A stretch of DNA of 64,000 bases from Sinorhizobium mexicanum. GTDB taxonomy: Bacteria; Pseudomonadota; Alphaproteobacteria; Rhizobiales; Rhizobiaceae. Shown here piece by piece: positions 43,638 to 51,806 of the stretch. Positions within the stretch are counted from its first letter, which is position 1; every line of letters starts with the position of its first letter. The notes under the pieces are model-generated. The model was not told the origin of the DNA. It saw only the letters and a list, made by a program, of their open reading frames with translations, and searched no databases. Made by a program: the position numbers and the translations under genes. The stretch spans positions 2,691,501 to 2,755,500 of the forward strand of contig NZ_CP041238.1 of the NCBI RefSeq assembly GCF_013488225.1, given 5' to 3'.

Positions 43638-43730
43638 TGTGAGGCGACCTCATCAGCCAAGGACGGATTGATGCATGCCGACTAAAGACAGATACTTCTA
43701 TGCAGGCTTCTGACTGGATGGAGAAGCGCG

Positions 43731-44102
43731 ATGGACATTCGATCGACACTGACGGAGCTGTGCGGAGCCTTCAATGCCCATGATCTCGATCGCATCATGA
43801 CGTTCTTTTCCGACGATTGCGTGCTGGAGATGCCGAGAGGAAGCAAGCCCTGGGGCTCGCGGTTCGAGGGCAAACGGAACGTACGTGAAGCGTTGGCAAC
43901 ACGCTTTGAAGGCCTGCCTGATGTCCACTACGGCAACGACGAACATTTTGTAGATGAGGCCGCTGGTACCGGCATCTCGAAATGGACCCTCACGGGCACG
44001 ACGCGCGAGGGGAACAGACTAGAGGTCCGGGGTTGTGACTTCTACACGTTTCGCAACGGGAAGGTGATCCGCAAGGACTCCTATTGGAAAATCGTCGAGT
44101 AA
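43731..44102 (+). CDS. SnoaL/NTF2-like protein
   Basis: 123 residues. The NTF2-like cone is recognisable from LTELCGAFNAHDLDRIMTFF (helix), SDDCVLEMP, EGKRNVREALATRFEG and the C-terminal strands RLEVRGCDFYTFRNGKV. SnoaL-like proteins include polyketide cyclases, isomerases and dehydratases; no specific activity can be assigned. It ends 101 bases before the beta-propeller gene on the same strand, possibly in one transcript. No ribosome site beyond a GAGAAGCG is visible. Confidence 0.85.
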   Translation: MDIRSTLTELCGAFNAHDLDRIMTFFSDDCVLEMPRGSKPWGSRFEGKRNVREALATRFEGLPDVHYGNDEHFVDEAAGTGISKWTLTGTTREGNRLEVRGCDFYTFRNGKVIRKDSYWKIVE

Positions 44103-44203
44103 ACCGGCGATGCTGGCCGATCGGATCGATCGGCGCACCGCAAGCCAAATGCTGCAGAGGGCTTTGTACCGCGCTGCAGGAGATCATGCATCAGGAGGAA
44201 AGC

Positions 44204-44836
44204 ATGAAACGATCCGCCGCCGAAATCCTTCGTGAATACGGCCCCTTCCCCGAAGCAGACAACGTGCATGGTGTCACCTTCGACGGCAGTCACCTCTGGT
44301 TCGCCTCGGGCGACCGGTTGAACGCCGTCGATCCGGCGAGCGGGGAACTCACACGCTCGATCGATGTCGCCGCCCACGCGGGAACGGCCTTCGACGGCCG
44401 GCACCTGTTCCAGATCGCCGAGGACCGTATCCAGAAAATCGATCCGAAGACCGGCCGCGTGCTCGCGACAATCCCGGCGCCGGGCGGCGGCGGTGACTCG
44501 GGGCTCGCCTGGGCCGAAGGCACGCTCTGGGTGGGCCAGCACCGGGGCCGCAGGATCCACCAGATCGATCCCGAGACCGGCAAAATCCTCCGCACCATCG
44601 AATCCAACCGGGTCGTTACGGGCGTCACCTGGATCGACGGCGAACTCTGGCACGGCACCTGGGAAGGCGACGAGAGCGATGTCAGGCATATCGATCCCGA
44701 AACGGGCACGGTCCTGGAGCGCCTCGACATGCCGCCTGGCGTGGGCGTGTCCGGGCTCGAATCCGACGGCGGCGACCGCTTCTTCTGCGGTGGTGGGCAC
44801 GCCGGCAAGATCAGAGCCATCCGGAGGCCGAGGTAG
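44204..44836 (+). CDS. small beta-propeller protein
   Basis: 210 residues from ATG 44204 (AGGAGGAAAGC upstream). Repeats of about 42 residues with IDPxTGxV are visible: VDPASGELTRSI, IDPKTGRVLATI, IDPETGKILRTI, IDPETGTVLERL, each preceded by a DGxxLW-like strand (SHLWFASGDR, GTLWVGQHRG, GELWHGTWEG). This is a five-blade, streptogramin-lyase/glutamine-cyclotransferase-like propeller. No signal peptide. Reaction is unknown. It is downstream of the SnoaL-like gene and may bind the same ligand. Confidence 0.8.
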   Translation: MKRSAAEILREYGPFPEADNVHGVTFDGSHLWFASGDRLNAVDPASGELTRSIDVAAHAGTAFDGRHLFQIAEDRIQKIDPKTGRVLATIPAPGGGGDSGLAWAEGTLWVGQHRGRRIHQIDPETGKILRTIESNRVVTGVTWIDGELWHGTWEGDESDVRHIDPETGTVLERLDMPPGVGVSGLESDGGDRFFCGGGHAGKIRAIRRPR

Positions 44837-45007
44837 GATTGGGCGATCCGCCGCCGAACCCGCGCCGGACGTAATGAGCGGCGGCAGGTCGCGCCACGTC
44901 AGCGGCAGATTTTTTGAGGCATGTCGATTTTCAAGCAACTCGTTCGTCTTTGAGAAGCGCCGCTCATCTGAGGCCCGGCGTCGCCAATTTTTCCACGAGG
45001 TCTTTCC

Positions 45008-46243
45008 ATGTCGAAAGCACAGATTCAGACGCAAAGTTCATATCGCTGGGTGATTGTCGCCGCCGGTGGCCTGTTGGGCTGCATCGCCATCGGCGCCATG
45101 TTTTCGCTGCCGGTTTTTCTCCGGCCCATTTCCCAGGAGACCGGGTGGTCCGTTACCGGTGTCTCCAGTGCCATGACCATCGGCTTTATCGCGATGGCGC
45201 TGGCAAGCATGATCTGGGGTACCCTGTCGGACCGCTGGGGGCCTCGCGTGGTCGTTTCGATTGGCTCGGCTATCCTGGCGGGAGCGCTGGCTCTCGCGAG
45301 CCAGGCGACCTCGCTCATCGAGTTTCAGCTCGTCTTCGGGCTGGCTGTCGGTGGCGCCACCGCCGCAATCTTTGCTCCGATGATGGCCTGCGTGACCGGC
45401 TGGTTCGACACGCAGCGCAGCCTTGCCGTGTCTCTCGTGTCAGCCGGCATGGGCATGGCGCCCATGACCATGTCTCCCTTCGCGGCCTGGCTCGTGACCA
45501 TCTATGATTGGAGAACGTCGCTGCTGATCATCGCCGCCCTTGCCGGGGCCGTGATGATCCCGGTCGCGCTGCTCGTACGCCGCCCGCCCGCGCTCGAGGG
45601 CCAAAATGCCGTCGCCGCTTCGGATGGAGAACAGCTCGACATGTCCGTGGGGCAAGCGATGCGATCGCCCCAGTTCATCATCCTGTTTCTGACGAACTTC
45701 TTCTGTTGCGCCACCCACTCGGGCCCGATCTTCCACACGGTGAGCTACGCGATCAGCTGCGGCATCCCGATGATTGCGGCGGTTTCGATCTACAGTGTGG
45801 AAGGGCTTGCCGGCATGGGCGGTCGCGTGGCGTTCGGTCTTTTCGGGGATAGGTTCGGCGCCAAGCGCGTCCTCGTCTCTGGGCTGCTGTTGCAGGCGTT
45901 CGGCGCACTGGCCTACTTTTTCGTCCGCGATCTCGGCGCGTTTTATGCGGTGGCGGCGGTGTTCGGCTTCATCTACGCCGGCATCATGCCGCTCTATGCC
46001 GTTATCGCCCGCGAGAATTTTCCCCTGCGCATGATGGGCACCGTCATCGGCGGAACGGCGATGGCCGGCAGCCTGGGCATGGCAACCGGTCCCCTGGCCG
46101 GAGGCCTGATCTACGACACCTTCGCGAGCTACGGTTGGCTCTATATCGGCGCCTGGGGCATCGGGATCGGCGCCTTCCTGATCGCCCTCACCTTCCGGCC
46201 CTTTCCCAAGGCCACAGCCGAGCCCGCCCCATTGCCCGCGTAA
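45008..46243 (+). CDS. MFS transporter
   Basis: 411 residues with 12 predicted helices. The first helices read WVIVAAGGLLGCIAIGAMFSLPVFLRPI and the typical inter-helix loop GTLSDRWGPRVVV (about 75-87) is the MFS A-like motif. The second half begins after a cytoplasmic loop at about 200 (PPALEGQNAVAASDGEQ) and carries GRVAFGLFGDRFGAKRVLV. The pattern resembles the oxalate/formate- or monocarboxylate-type antiporter branch. Substrate is not predictable. It is monocistronic; a hairpin follows the stop. Confidence 0.92.
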   Translation: MSKAQIQTQSSYRWVIVAAGGLLGCIAIGAMFSLPVFLRPISQETGWSVTGVSSAMTIGFIAMALASMIWGTLSDRWGPRVVVSIGSAILAGALALASQATSLIEFQLVFGLAVGGATAAIFAPMMACVTGWFDTQRSLAVSLVSAGMGMAPMTMSPFAAWLVTIYDWRTSLLIIAALAGAVMIPVALLVRRPPALEGQNAVAASDGEQLDMSVGQAMRSPQFIILFLTNFFCCATHSGPIFHTVSYAISCGIPMIAAVSIYSVEGLAGMGGRVAFGLFGDRFGAKRVLVSGLLLQAFGALAYFFVRDLGAFYAVAAVFGFIYAGIMPLYAVIARENFPLRMMGTVIGGTAMAGSLGMATGPLAGGLIYDTFASYGWLYIGAWGIGIGAFLIALTFRPFPKATAEPAPLPA

Positions 46244-46261
46244 GGGAAGACGAATGCGGTC

Positions 46262-46285
46262 GGCCGCGACAGGCGTGTCGCGGCC
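46262..46285. terminator. bidirectional terminator-like hairpin
   Basis: A 10-bp perfect stem, GGCCGCGACA and TGTCGCGGCC, closing the tetraloop GGCG, between the convergent MFS and HlyD genes. There is no U-tract on either side, so termination would be weak or factor-assisted. Confidence 0.6.
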
Positions 46286-46372
46286 GCTTCGCAGCGCCTC
46301 ACTCGGCGCGCGCCTGCCGGTTGGTGTGCAGCATTTCGGTGGGACCAGCGTCTGCCGCAACGTGCAGTAGCG

Positions 46373-47314
46373 TCAGAACGGGTTGATATAGTTCGTGATC
46401 GCGATCTGCCGGAGCAGCACGCGGCGGATCACATGCGCGGGCTTGACCCGGTCGGTGAAGATCGCCGCGTCGCCGGTGGCGCCAGCCGGCAGGCGGTTGG
46501 CGAAATCCTGATCGTCCAGCCGGACCCGGACGACGAAGGGCACGCTCTTGATCGCCGTCGGCGCAACCGCCGCTCCTGATACTTGCGTCTGCCCGCTGGC
46601 AACGGCCTGCAGGACGCTTTCGACCTTGCCGGTATAAACCTCGCCCGGCGCGAATTTGAACGTCGCCTCGACCCATTGCCCGGGTGCGATATAGCGCGCG
46701 TCGATCTGCGGGATCTCGACGCCAATGATCGTCTCGGACGTGTCGATGAACGCCATCACCGGCGATAGCGGCAGGTTGGAAACACGCGCGCCTTTCCGGA
46801 GCGCCAGATTGGTCACGTAGCCGTCGGCCGGCGCCCGGACGGTCGTCTTGTCGAGATCCCATCGGGCATTGGTGATCTGCGCCTTGAGATTGTCGACCTC
46901 GGCCTGCCGCTGCTGGACGTCGAAGGCCGGGCCGGCGCCGGTCGTCTCAAGTTGCGTCGTCTGCGCCAGCCGCAGTTCCTGGAACTTGAGCTCCGCCTGG
47001 AGCGCCTCGACCTTCGACTGGTAGGGCACCGGATCGATGCGGAAGAGCACGTCGCCGGCCTTGAGTTGGGCGTTCGCCGCCACTGGCACGTCGACCACCT
47101 CACCCGCGACGTTCGGCACGATGCCGATCGAATTGCGCACGACCAGCGCCAAGCCTTGCGGCGCGCCCCAGTTCATCGGGATGAACAGGCCGACCAGCAG
47201 CAGGAGCAGCACCAGGATCGGCGAGATCTTCCAGAACAGGTTGAATGGGATGATCCCGAACTTCACCAGGCAGAACAGGAGGAGGAGATAGACATTGAGG
47301 AGGACGACGATCAT
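46373..47314 (-). CDS. HlyD-family membrane fusion protein
   Basis: 313 residues from ATG 47314 (AAGGGAG upstream). Two N-terminal hydrophobic stretches (VVLLNVYLLLLFCLVKFG and ISPILVLLLLLVGLFI) anchor it; then the lipoyl half-motif VVDVPVAANAQLKAGDVLFRIDPVPY (in part) begins, a coiled hairpin (about 95-145), the second half-lipoyl VRAPADGYVTNLALRKGA and the barrel domain. It overlaps the DUF3302 gene stop by 4 bp. This pair resembles the E. coli yibI-yibH pair, which also lacks an adjacent efflux pump. Probable role is periplasmic adaptor for export. Confidence 0.9.
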   Translation of the reverse strand: MIVVLLNVYLLLLFCLVKFGIIPFNLFWKISPILVLLLLLVGLFIPMNWGAPQGLALVVRNSIGIVPNVAGEVVDVPVAANAQLKAGDVLFRIDPVPYQSKVEALQAELKFQELRLAQTTQLETTGAGPAFDVQQRQAEVDNLKAQITNARWDLDKTTVRAPADGYVTNLALRKGARVSNLPLSPVMAFIDTSETIIGVEIPQIDARYIAPGQWVEATFKFAPGEVYTGKVESVLQAVASGQTQVSGAAVAPTAIKSVPFVVRVRLDDQDFANRLPAGATGDAAIFTDRVKPAHVIRRVLLRQIAITNYINPF

Positions 47315-47556
47315 GGCTGCCGCTCCCTTGCAGCCGATGCCGGAACGTCGACATAGGCCCATATCAGCACAAGCGGCCAGAAGACGAAGCCGAAGAACAG
47401 CGTCACCCAGCCGCCGACTGTCACCGCCTCCGCCCAGGGATGGTTGCGCCGCTTCGCGATCATGCCCGGCAGCATGGCGAGGAAGACGATCACGAAGACC
47501 GTGCTCAGTACGAGCACGATCAGCACGATCCAGGCAAAGATGTCGATCATGCTCAC
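47311..47556 (-). CDS. DUF3302 inner-membrane protein
   Basis: 81 residues; AAGGAGG six bases before GTG 47556 fits that start, and an ATG two codons later is an alternative. It has two hydrophobic segments: IDIFAWIVLIVLVLSTVFVIV (residues about 4-24) and GGWVTLFFGFVFWPLVLIWAYV. This is the DUF3302/YibI type, encoded just before a HlyD protein and overlapping it by 4 bp. Function is unknown but the coupling is conserved, so it probably assists the HlyD subunit in the membrane. Confidence 0.85.
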   Translation of the reverse strand: MSMIDIFAWIVLIVLVLSTVFVIVFLAMLPGMIAKRRNHPWAEAVTVGGWVTLFFGFVFWPLVLIWAYVDVPASAARERQP

Positions 47557-47646
47557 GGCCGGCCTCCTTCCTTTCTCGGCGAAGGATACGAAGTCCGGGG
47601 CCGATGGATGAAGTACGTTACTGTTACATTCGGCCGAAAGCCCGCC

Positions 47647-47753
47647 CTACAGCGCCGCGCGTCCGATCGGACGCGCAAAGGGCGCTTTAGCACCTTGAAT
47701 TGCTGCACGTTTCCATCCCTGAACCGGCCAGAATTTGAGGGAAACATGCAGTG
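47647..47753 (-). repeat. three-hairpin intergenic mosaic repeat, copy 6
   Basis: CTACAGCG, GCGTCC/GGACGC hairpin, GGGCGCTTTAGC, CTTGAATTGC, then a diverged large palindrome (GCACGTTTCC ... GGAAACATGC) and CAGTG. It ends only 2 bases before the dctM stop codon, so it forms the 3' end of the TRAP operon and may act as its terminator or mRNA stabiliser. Confidence 0.85.
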
Positions 47754-47755
47754 GC

Positions 47756-49498
47756 TCAGCCGTAGAGATATTCCGGCAGCCAGAGCGTCATGCCGGGCCA
47801 GAGATACATGATGATCATGCAGAGGATGACGATCAGCATGTAAGGCATCATGCCGGCGAAGATCTGGTTCAAGGTGACGTGCGGCGGTGACACGCCCTTC
47901 AGGTAGTAGGCCGACATCGCCACCGGCGGCGACAGGAAGGCCGCCTGGAGGTTGACGAAGACGAGCACGCCCCAGAGCACCGGGTCGATGTCGAAGTGCC
48001 TCAGCATCGGTAGGAAGATCGGCACGAAGATGATGATGATCTCCGTCCATTCGAGCGGCCAGCCGAGGATGAAGATGATCGCCTGCGACAGGATCATGAA
48101 CTGAATTGGCGTGAGATCGAGCGCGAGCACCCATTGCTCGATCAACGCCTGCCCGCCGAGGATGGCGAAGACGGCGGAAAAGAGCGCCGAACCGACGAAG
48201 AGCCAGCACACCATCGCCGTGGTCTTCGCGGTCAGGAACACCGCCTCCTTGGTGCGCTTCCAGTCGAGCGTGCGCGCCTGGAAGGCGAGCAGGAAGGCGC
48301 CGGCGGCGCCGACCGCCGCGGACTCGGTCGCGGTGGTGATGCCGAACAGGATGACGGCGAGCACGACGACGGTGAGGATGCCGAGCGGCATGACGGAGGA
48401 GACGAGCAGCTTCATCACCTGAAGCCGCTCGGCGCTCATGTTGCGATAGTAGCGGATGAGGACCAGGGCGGCGATTGCGGCGGCGATGGCGAAGGACACA
48501 TAGAAGGCGGTGCTCGGCCCGTTGACGACCGCCGGCCCGTTGTCGACGGCAGGTGCCCCGAGTTGTTCCAGCCCCTCCGGCGCTTCCGTTTCGGCGGCGG
48601 CCTGCGGATGGATGACGGCATACCACCACACGAGCGCGAATGTGAGTACGGTCAGCGCGAAGGGCACGAGTGCCGCGGCGAAATTCTTGAGGAGCCGCCA
48701 ATAGGTTAGCCGCCCCTCGCCCGTCTCCAGCGCCAGCGCCTTCGCCGGCGAGACCAGCGCACGGAAAAGCCCGGCCAGCATGTTGGGCGAATAGGCTGCC
48801 TGCAGCTTGCCCATCCAGGCGGCGACCGGAACCCGTGTCTGCTCCTCGGGCAAAGCCGGCGCGATCTTCGGATTGATCGCCGCCCAGCCGAGAATATAGG
48901 CGAGATAGAGGAACGACAGGAAGAAGCCCGGCAGCATCGTTGCCGCATAAAGCTTGACCACGGATTGCCCCGCGACCGCGGCGTAGACGATGATCATTAC
49001 CGAGGGCGGGATCAGGATGCCGAGCGTGCCGCCCGCGGTGATCACGCCCGAGGCGAGCTTGACGTCGTAGCCGGCGCGCAGCATCGGGCTCATGGCGATC
49101 ACGCCCATCAGCACAACCACGGCGCCGACAAGGCCGCTGGCGATGCCCCAGAAGGTGCAGACGATCAGCGTCGCGACCGCGAGCGACGCCGGCACCCGCC
49201 GAAACGAGAGCTGGATGCTGTAGAACATCTTGTCGACGAGCGCCCCGCGCTCCATCACATAGCCCATCAGCACGAAAAGCGGGATCGAGATCAGCACGTC
49301 GTTGGTCATCGCGCCATAGGTGCGCTGGACCATCAGGTCGAAGACGCGGTTGTCGATCCAGTGTTCGGCCGGATTGTAGAAGGCGTAGAAGCCGAAGAGC
49401 ATGCCGAGCCCCATCAGCGTGAAGGCGGTCGGAAAGCCCATGACGATGACCACGACGATGAGCGTCAGCATCGTCAGTCCGAGAAACTGATCGCTCAC
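47756..49498 (-). CDS. TRAP transporter large permease (DctM), extended
   Basis: 580 residues; ordinary DctM proteins are about 425-440. The family segments are present: ISIPLFVLMGYVMERGALVD, GIASGLVGAVVVLMGVIAMSPM, GTLGILIPPSVMIIVYA, then at the end VFVNLQAAFLSPPVAMSAYYLKG. An insert of about 130 residues (about 215-365) adds a polar loop (ALETGEGRLTYWRLL), two extra helices and a Gly/Pro-rich spacer (EAPEGLEQLGAPAVDNGPAVV). It is the last gene of dctP-Q-M; the ATG overlaps the dctQ stop by 4 bp. Substrate, by the SBP, may be a 2-oxo acid or similar anion. Confidence 0.9.
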   Translation of the reverse strand: MSDQFLGLTMLTLIVVVIVMGFPTAFTLMGLGMLFGFYAFYNPAEHWIDNRVFDLMVQRTYGAMTNDVLISIPLFVLMGYVMERGALVDKMFYSIQLSFRRVPASLAVATLIVCTFWGIASGLVGAVVVLMGVIAMSPMLRAGYDVKLASGVITAGGTLGILIPPSVMIIVYAAVAGQSVVKLYAATMLPGFFLSFLYLAYILGWAAINPKIAPALPEEQTRVPVAAWMGKLQAAYSPNMLAGLFRALVSPAKALALETGEGRLTYWRLLKNFAAALVPFALTVLTFALVWWYAVIHPQAAAETEAPEGLEQLGAPAVDNGPAVVNGPSTAFYVSFAIAAAIAALVLIRYYRNMSAERLQVMKLLVSSVMPLGILTVVVLAVILFGITTATESAAVGAAGAFLLAFQARTLDWKRTKEAVFLTAKTTAMVCWLFVGSALFSAVFAILGGQALIEQWVLALDLTPIQFMILSQAIIFILGWPLEWTEIIIIFVPIFLPMLRHFDIDPVLWGVLVFVNLQAAFLSPPVAMSAYYLKGVSPPHVTLNQIFAGMMPYMLIVILCMIIMYLWPGMTLWLPEYLYG

Positions 49499-50163
49499 GG
49501 TTCGACCTCCCCGCCCAATCCCCGTTGCCGGGCCGCCTTATCGATGTTCTGCGCCCGTTCGATCGCCGCATCGCGGGCTTCCGCGTCGACGTATTCGCTC
49601 CCGGCGAGCTGCTGGGCGACCACGTCGATCTCCTCCACGTCGCGCAGCCGCTCAGGCCACTCCCCGGTCCTGAGGCACAGGACGCAGCGAACGATCTCGG
49701 CAAGCCCCTGCAGCATCACCAGCGCACCCGCGATCGGAATGACCGTCTTGAAATAGTAGATCGGCGGGCCTTCCGCCGTCACGGTCGAATGCTCGCCGAT
49801 CCGCCAGGACAGCGCCGCATAGTCGTAGCCGGCATAGATCAGGGCCGCGACGCCGGGCAGGAAGAACAGAATGTAGAGCAAAAGGTCGAGCGCCGCCTGC
49901 GTCCGGGGCCTCAGCGAACTGTAGAGAAAATCGCCGCGGACATGGGCGTTCTGCGCCAGCGCATAGGCGCCGGCAAGCATGAACAGCGTGCCGTAGAACA
50001 TGTTGCTGGCGTCGAAGATCCATGCCGTCGGCATGTTGAGGATGTAGCGCTTGACGACCTCGACGCAGACAAGCGTCATCAGGCCGATGATCAGCCAGGC
50101 GGAAGCCTTGCCGATCCATACGCTGATCGCATCGACCCTCAGGAGAAAATACTGAACGTTCAC
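49495..50163 (-). CDS. TRAP transporter small permease (DctQ)
   Basis: 222 residues, longer than the usual 160-180. Four helices are seen (WLIIGLMTLVCVEVVKRYIL, NMFYGTLFMLAGAYALAQNAH, LLLYILFFLPGVAALIYAGYDYA, TVIPIAGALVMLQGLAEIVR). The conserved family loop is NAHVRGDFLYSS. A charged C-terminal tail of about 45 residues (DVEEIDVVAQQLAGSEYVDAE) is extra. Its stop overlaps dctM by 4 bp. It is separated from dctP by 212 bases rich in hairpins. Confidence 0.9.
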   Translation of the reverse strand: MNVQYFLLRVDAISVWIGKASAWLIIGLMTLVCVEVVKRYILNMPTAWIFDASNMFYGTLFMLAGAYALAQNAHVRGDFLYSSLRPRTQAALDLLLYILFFLPGVAALIYAGYDYAALSWRIGEHSTVTAEGPPIYYFKTVIPIAGALVMLQGLAEIVRCVLCLRTGEWPERLRDVEEIDVVAQQLAGSEYVDAEARDAAIERAQNIDKAARQRGLGGEVEP

Positions 50164-50241
50164 CCCGCGCCTCCCACCGGCGGCGGCAGACGCAGCCGGG
50201 GCCGCATCACCGCTCTACTTTTTGCAATCGGTGACGTTTGC

Positions 50242-50376
50242 GGCCCTGGGCCGGCGGCCCAGGGCCTTCTCGAAGCGGGATGAGGAAAAGTGTATTTTCC
50301 GCCCGCATCCCGCTCTAACTGTTTAGAATCGATCACGTTTATGATTTTAGGTCGATCCACCTAAATCATCGTGATC
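50242..50376. repeat. array of three hairpins between dctP and dctQ
   Basis: Stem 1 is GGCCCTGGGCC/GGCCCAGGGCC with a 3-nt loop (50242-50266). Stem 2 pairs AGCGGGATG-GGAAAA with TTTTCC-GCATCCCGCT (50274-50314). Stem 3 is GATCACG ... CGTGATC with an inner ATGATTTTAGGT/ACCTAAATCAT (50331-50376) and touches the dctP stop codon. They probably lower read-through or protect dctP mRNA, so dctP would exceed dctQM. Confidence 0.75.
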
Positions 50377-51518
50377 TAGAGCTCCTTGGCCACGCCCTCC
50401 TGGCCGAAATAGTGGTCGAACGCCAGCCGCCGGCCAACGACGGTATCCTGTTCCCATCGCGTCGCCCGCTCGGCGAAAGCGATCTGGGATTGCAGGATCT
50501 CCTTGAACAGCGGGTTTTCCCCGGCCTTCTTCTTCACGACCTCGTCATAGACTTCCAGTTGCTTCTTGAGGATCGCATCCGGTGTCTTGTAGAACTTGAC
50601 CTGGTCCGTCGTCTGCATCGCCACATAGTCTTGCGAATAGCGGTCGATCGCCTTCCAGGCCATGTCCTGCGACGCCGCCTCGACCGCATTGGTGATGATC
50701 GCCTTCATCTGGTCGGGCAGTCCCTCGTATTTCGGCTTGTTGAACAGGATCTCGAACTGCTCGGCATTCTGGTGGTAGCTCTGCAGCATGCAGATCTTCG
50801 AGACGTCGGGGAACCCGAGCACCCTGTCGGAGGACGCATTGTTGAACTCCGCGGCATCCAGCAGGCCACGGTCGAGCGCCGCGACGATCTCGCCGCCCGG
50901 CAGGGCGTTGACTGCCGCGCCGAGGCCGGTGAATACGTCGATCGAGATGCCGACGGTGCGGAACTTCAGGCCCTGCAGGTCCTCGGCCTTCGCCACCGGC
51001 TTCTTGAACCAGCCGAGCGGCTGCGTCGGCATTGGCCCATACGGGAACGACACGACATTGGCGCCGATCGAATCATAGAGCTTTGCCAGCAGTTCCTTGC
51101 CGCCGCCGTATTTGTGCCAGGCGAGCAGCATATTTGCGTCCATGGCAAATCCCGGGCCGGAGCCCCAGAGTGCCAGCGCCGTCTGCTTACCGTAGTGATA
51201 GACAAGCACGCCGTGGCCCCCGTCGAGCGTCCCTTCCGAAACGGCGTCGAGCAGGCCGAAGGCCGGCACGACGGCTCCCGCCGGCAGCACCTCGATCTTG
51301 AGGTCGCCACCGGTCATGTCGTTGACCTTCTTGGCGAAATCGAGTGCGAATTCGTGAAAGATGTCCTTCGAAGGCCAGGTGCTTTGCCAGCGCATGTTCA
51401 CCGGCCCCTGTGCCTTGACGACGCTCGGTGCAGCGATCATCGCCGCCCCGGCCATTGCTGCGCCGCTCAGGAATTTGCGACGCGACGTCCTCCCCCCAAC
51501 CTGGGTTCTACGCTTCAT
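50376..51518 (-). CDS. TRAP transporter substrate-binding protein (DctP family)
   Basis: 380 residues; GGGAGGTAAAG before the ATG. A twin-arginine signal is present: SRRKFLSGAAMAGAAM (residues 12-27), cleaved near VVKAQG, so it is exported folded to the periplasm. The mature protein matches the DctP/TakP type-I group: NMRWQSTWPSKDIFHEFALDFA, ALWGSGPGFAMDANMLLAW, and the ligand-binding Arg in LKFRTVGI. TakP-like members bind 2-oxo acids with a cation, but the ligand here is unproven. It opens the P-Q-M operon and is followed by a hairpin array. Confidence 0.92.
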   Translation of the reverse strand: MKRRTQVGGRTSRRKFLSGAAMAGAAMIAAPSVVKAQGPVNMRWQSTWPSKDIFHEFALDFAKKVNDMTGGDLKIEVLPAGAVVPAFGLLDAVSEGTLDGGHGVLVYHYGKQTALALWGSGPGFAMDANMLLAWHKYGGGKELLAKLYDSIGANVVSFPYGPMPTQPLGWFKKPVAKAEDLQGLKFRTVGISIDVFTGLGAAVNALPGGEIVAALDRGLLDAAEFNNASSDRVLGFPDVSKICMLQSYHQNAEQFEILFNKPKYEGLPDQMKAIITNAVEAASQDMAWKAIDRYSQDYVAMQTTDQVKFYKTPDAILKKQLEVYDEVVKKKAGENPLFKEILQSQIAFAERATRWEQDTVVGRRLAFDHYFGQEGVAKEL

Positions 51519-51564
51519 CTTTACCTCCCGAAAACATAGGCTTCTTTCGCCTAGCGCATCGGCC

Positions 51565-51658
51565 CGAAAATCGGAATCGATTTTCGGAAAGCACGATGCG
51601 TAGATTCAAAGACTTGCAGCGTCCTTTGTGCGTCCTGAAGGACGCACGGCGCTGTAAG
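51565..51658 (+). repeat. three-hairpin intergenic mosaic repeat, copy 7
   Basis: CGAAAATCGGAATCGATTTTCG is a perfect dyad in place of the usual large palindrome, then ATTCAAAGACTTGCAGCG, a TGCGTCC/GGACGCA hairpin and CGGCGCTGTAAG. It lies in the 290-base divergent spacer between dctP and the sugar dehydrogenase gene. Confidence 0.8.
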
Positions 51659-51806
51659 CATTACAGAATACTCCTCCATGACGCCCCAAGCAAAGATTGC
51701 AGGGAACGATGGTTGCGCACCCGTGTTAGGAGCGCATGATAAATAATCTGGAGCGGATCGAAGTGTTGTGTAGGGGCGCGAGGAATTTCCGCTCGAAGGA
51801 CGCAAG

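Noticed and set aside
47553..49703. 716-codon second minus-strand frame over dctM
   Set aside because: Overlaps dctM in another frame with Arg-rich composition; dctM itself has transmembrane and family motifs and a 4-bp overlap with dctQ.
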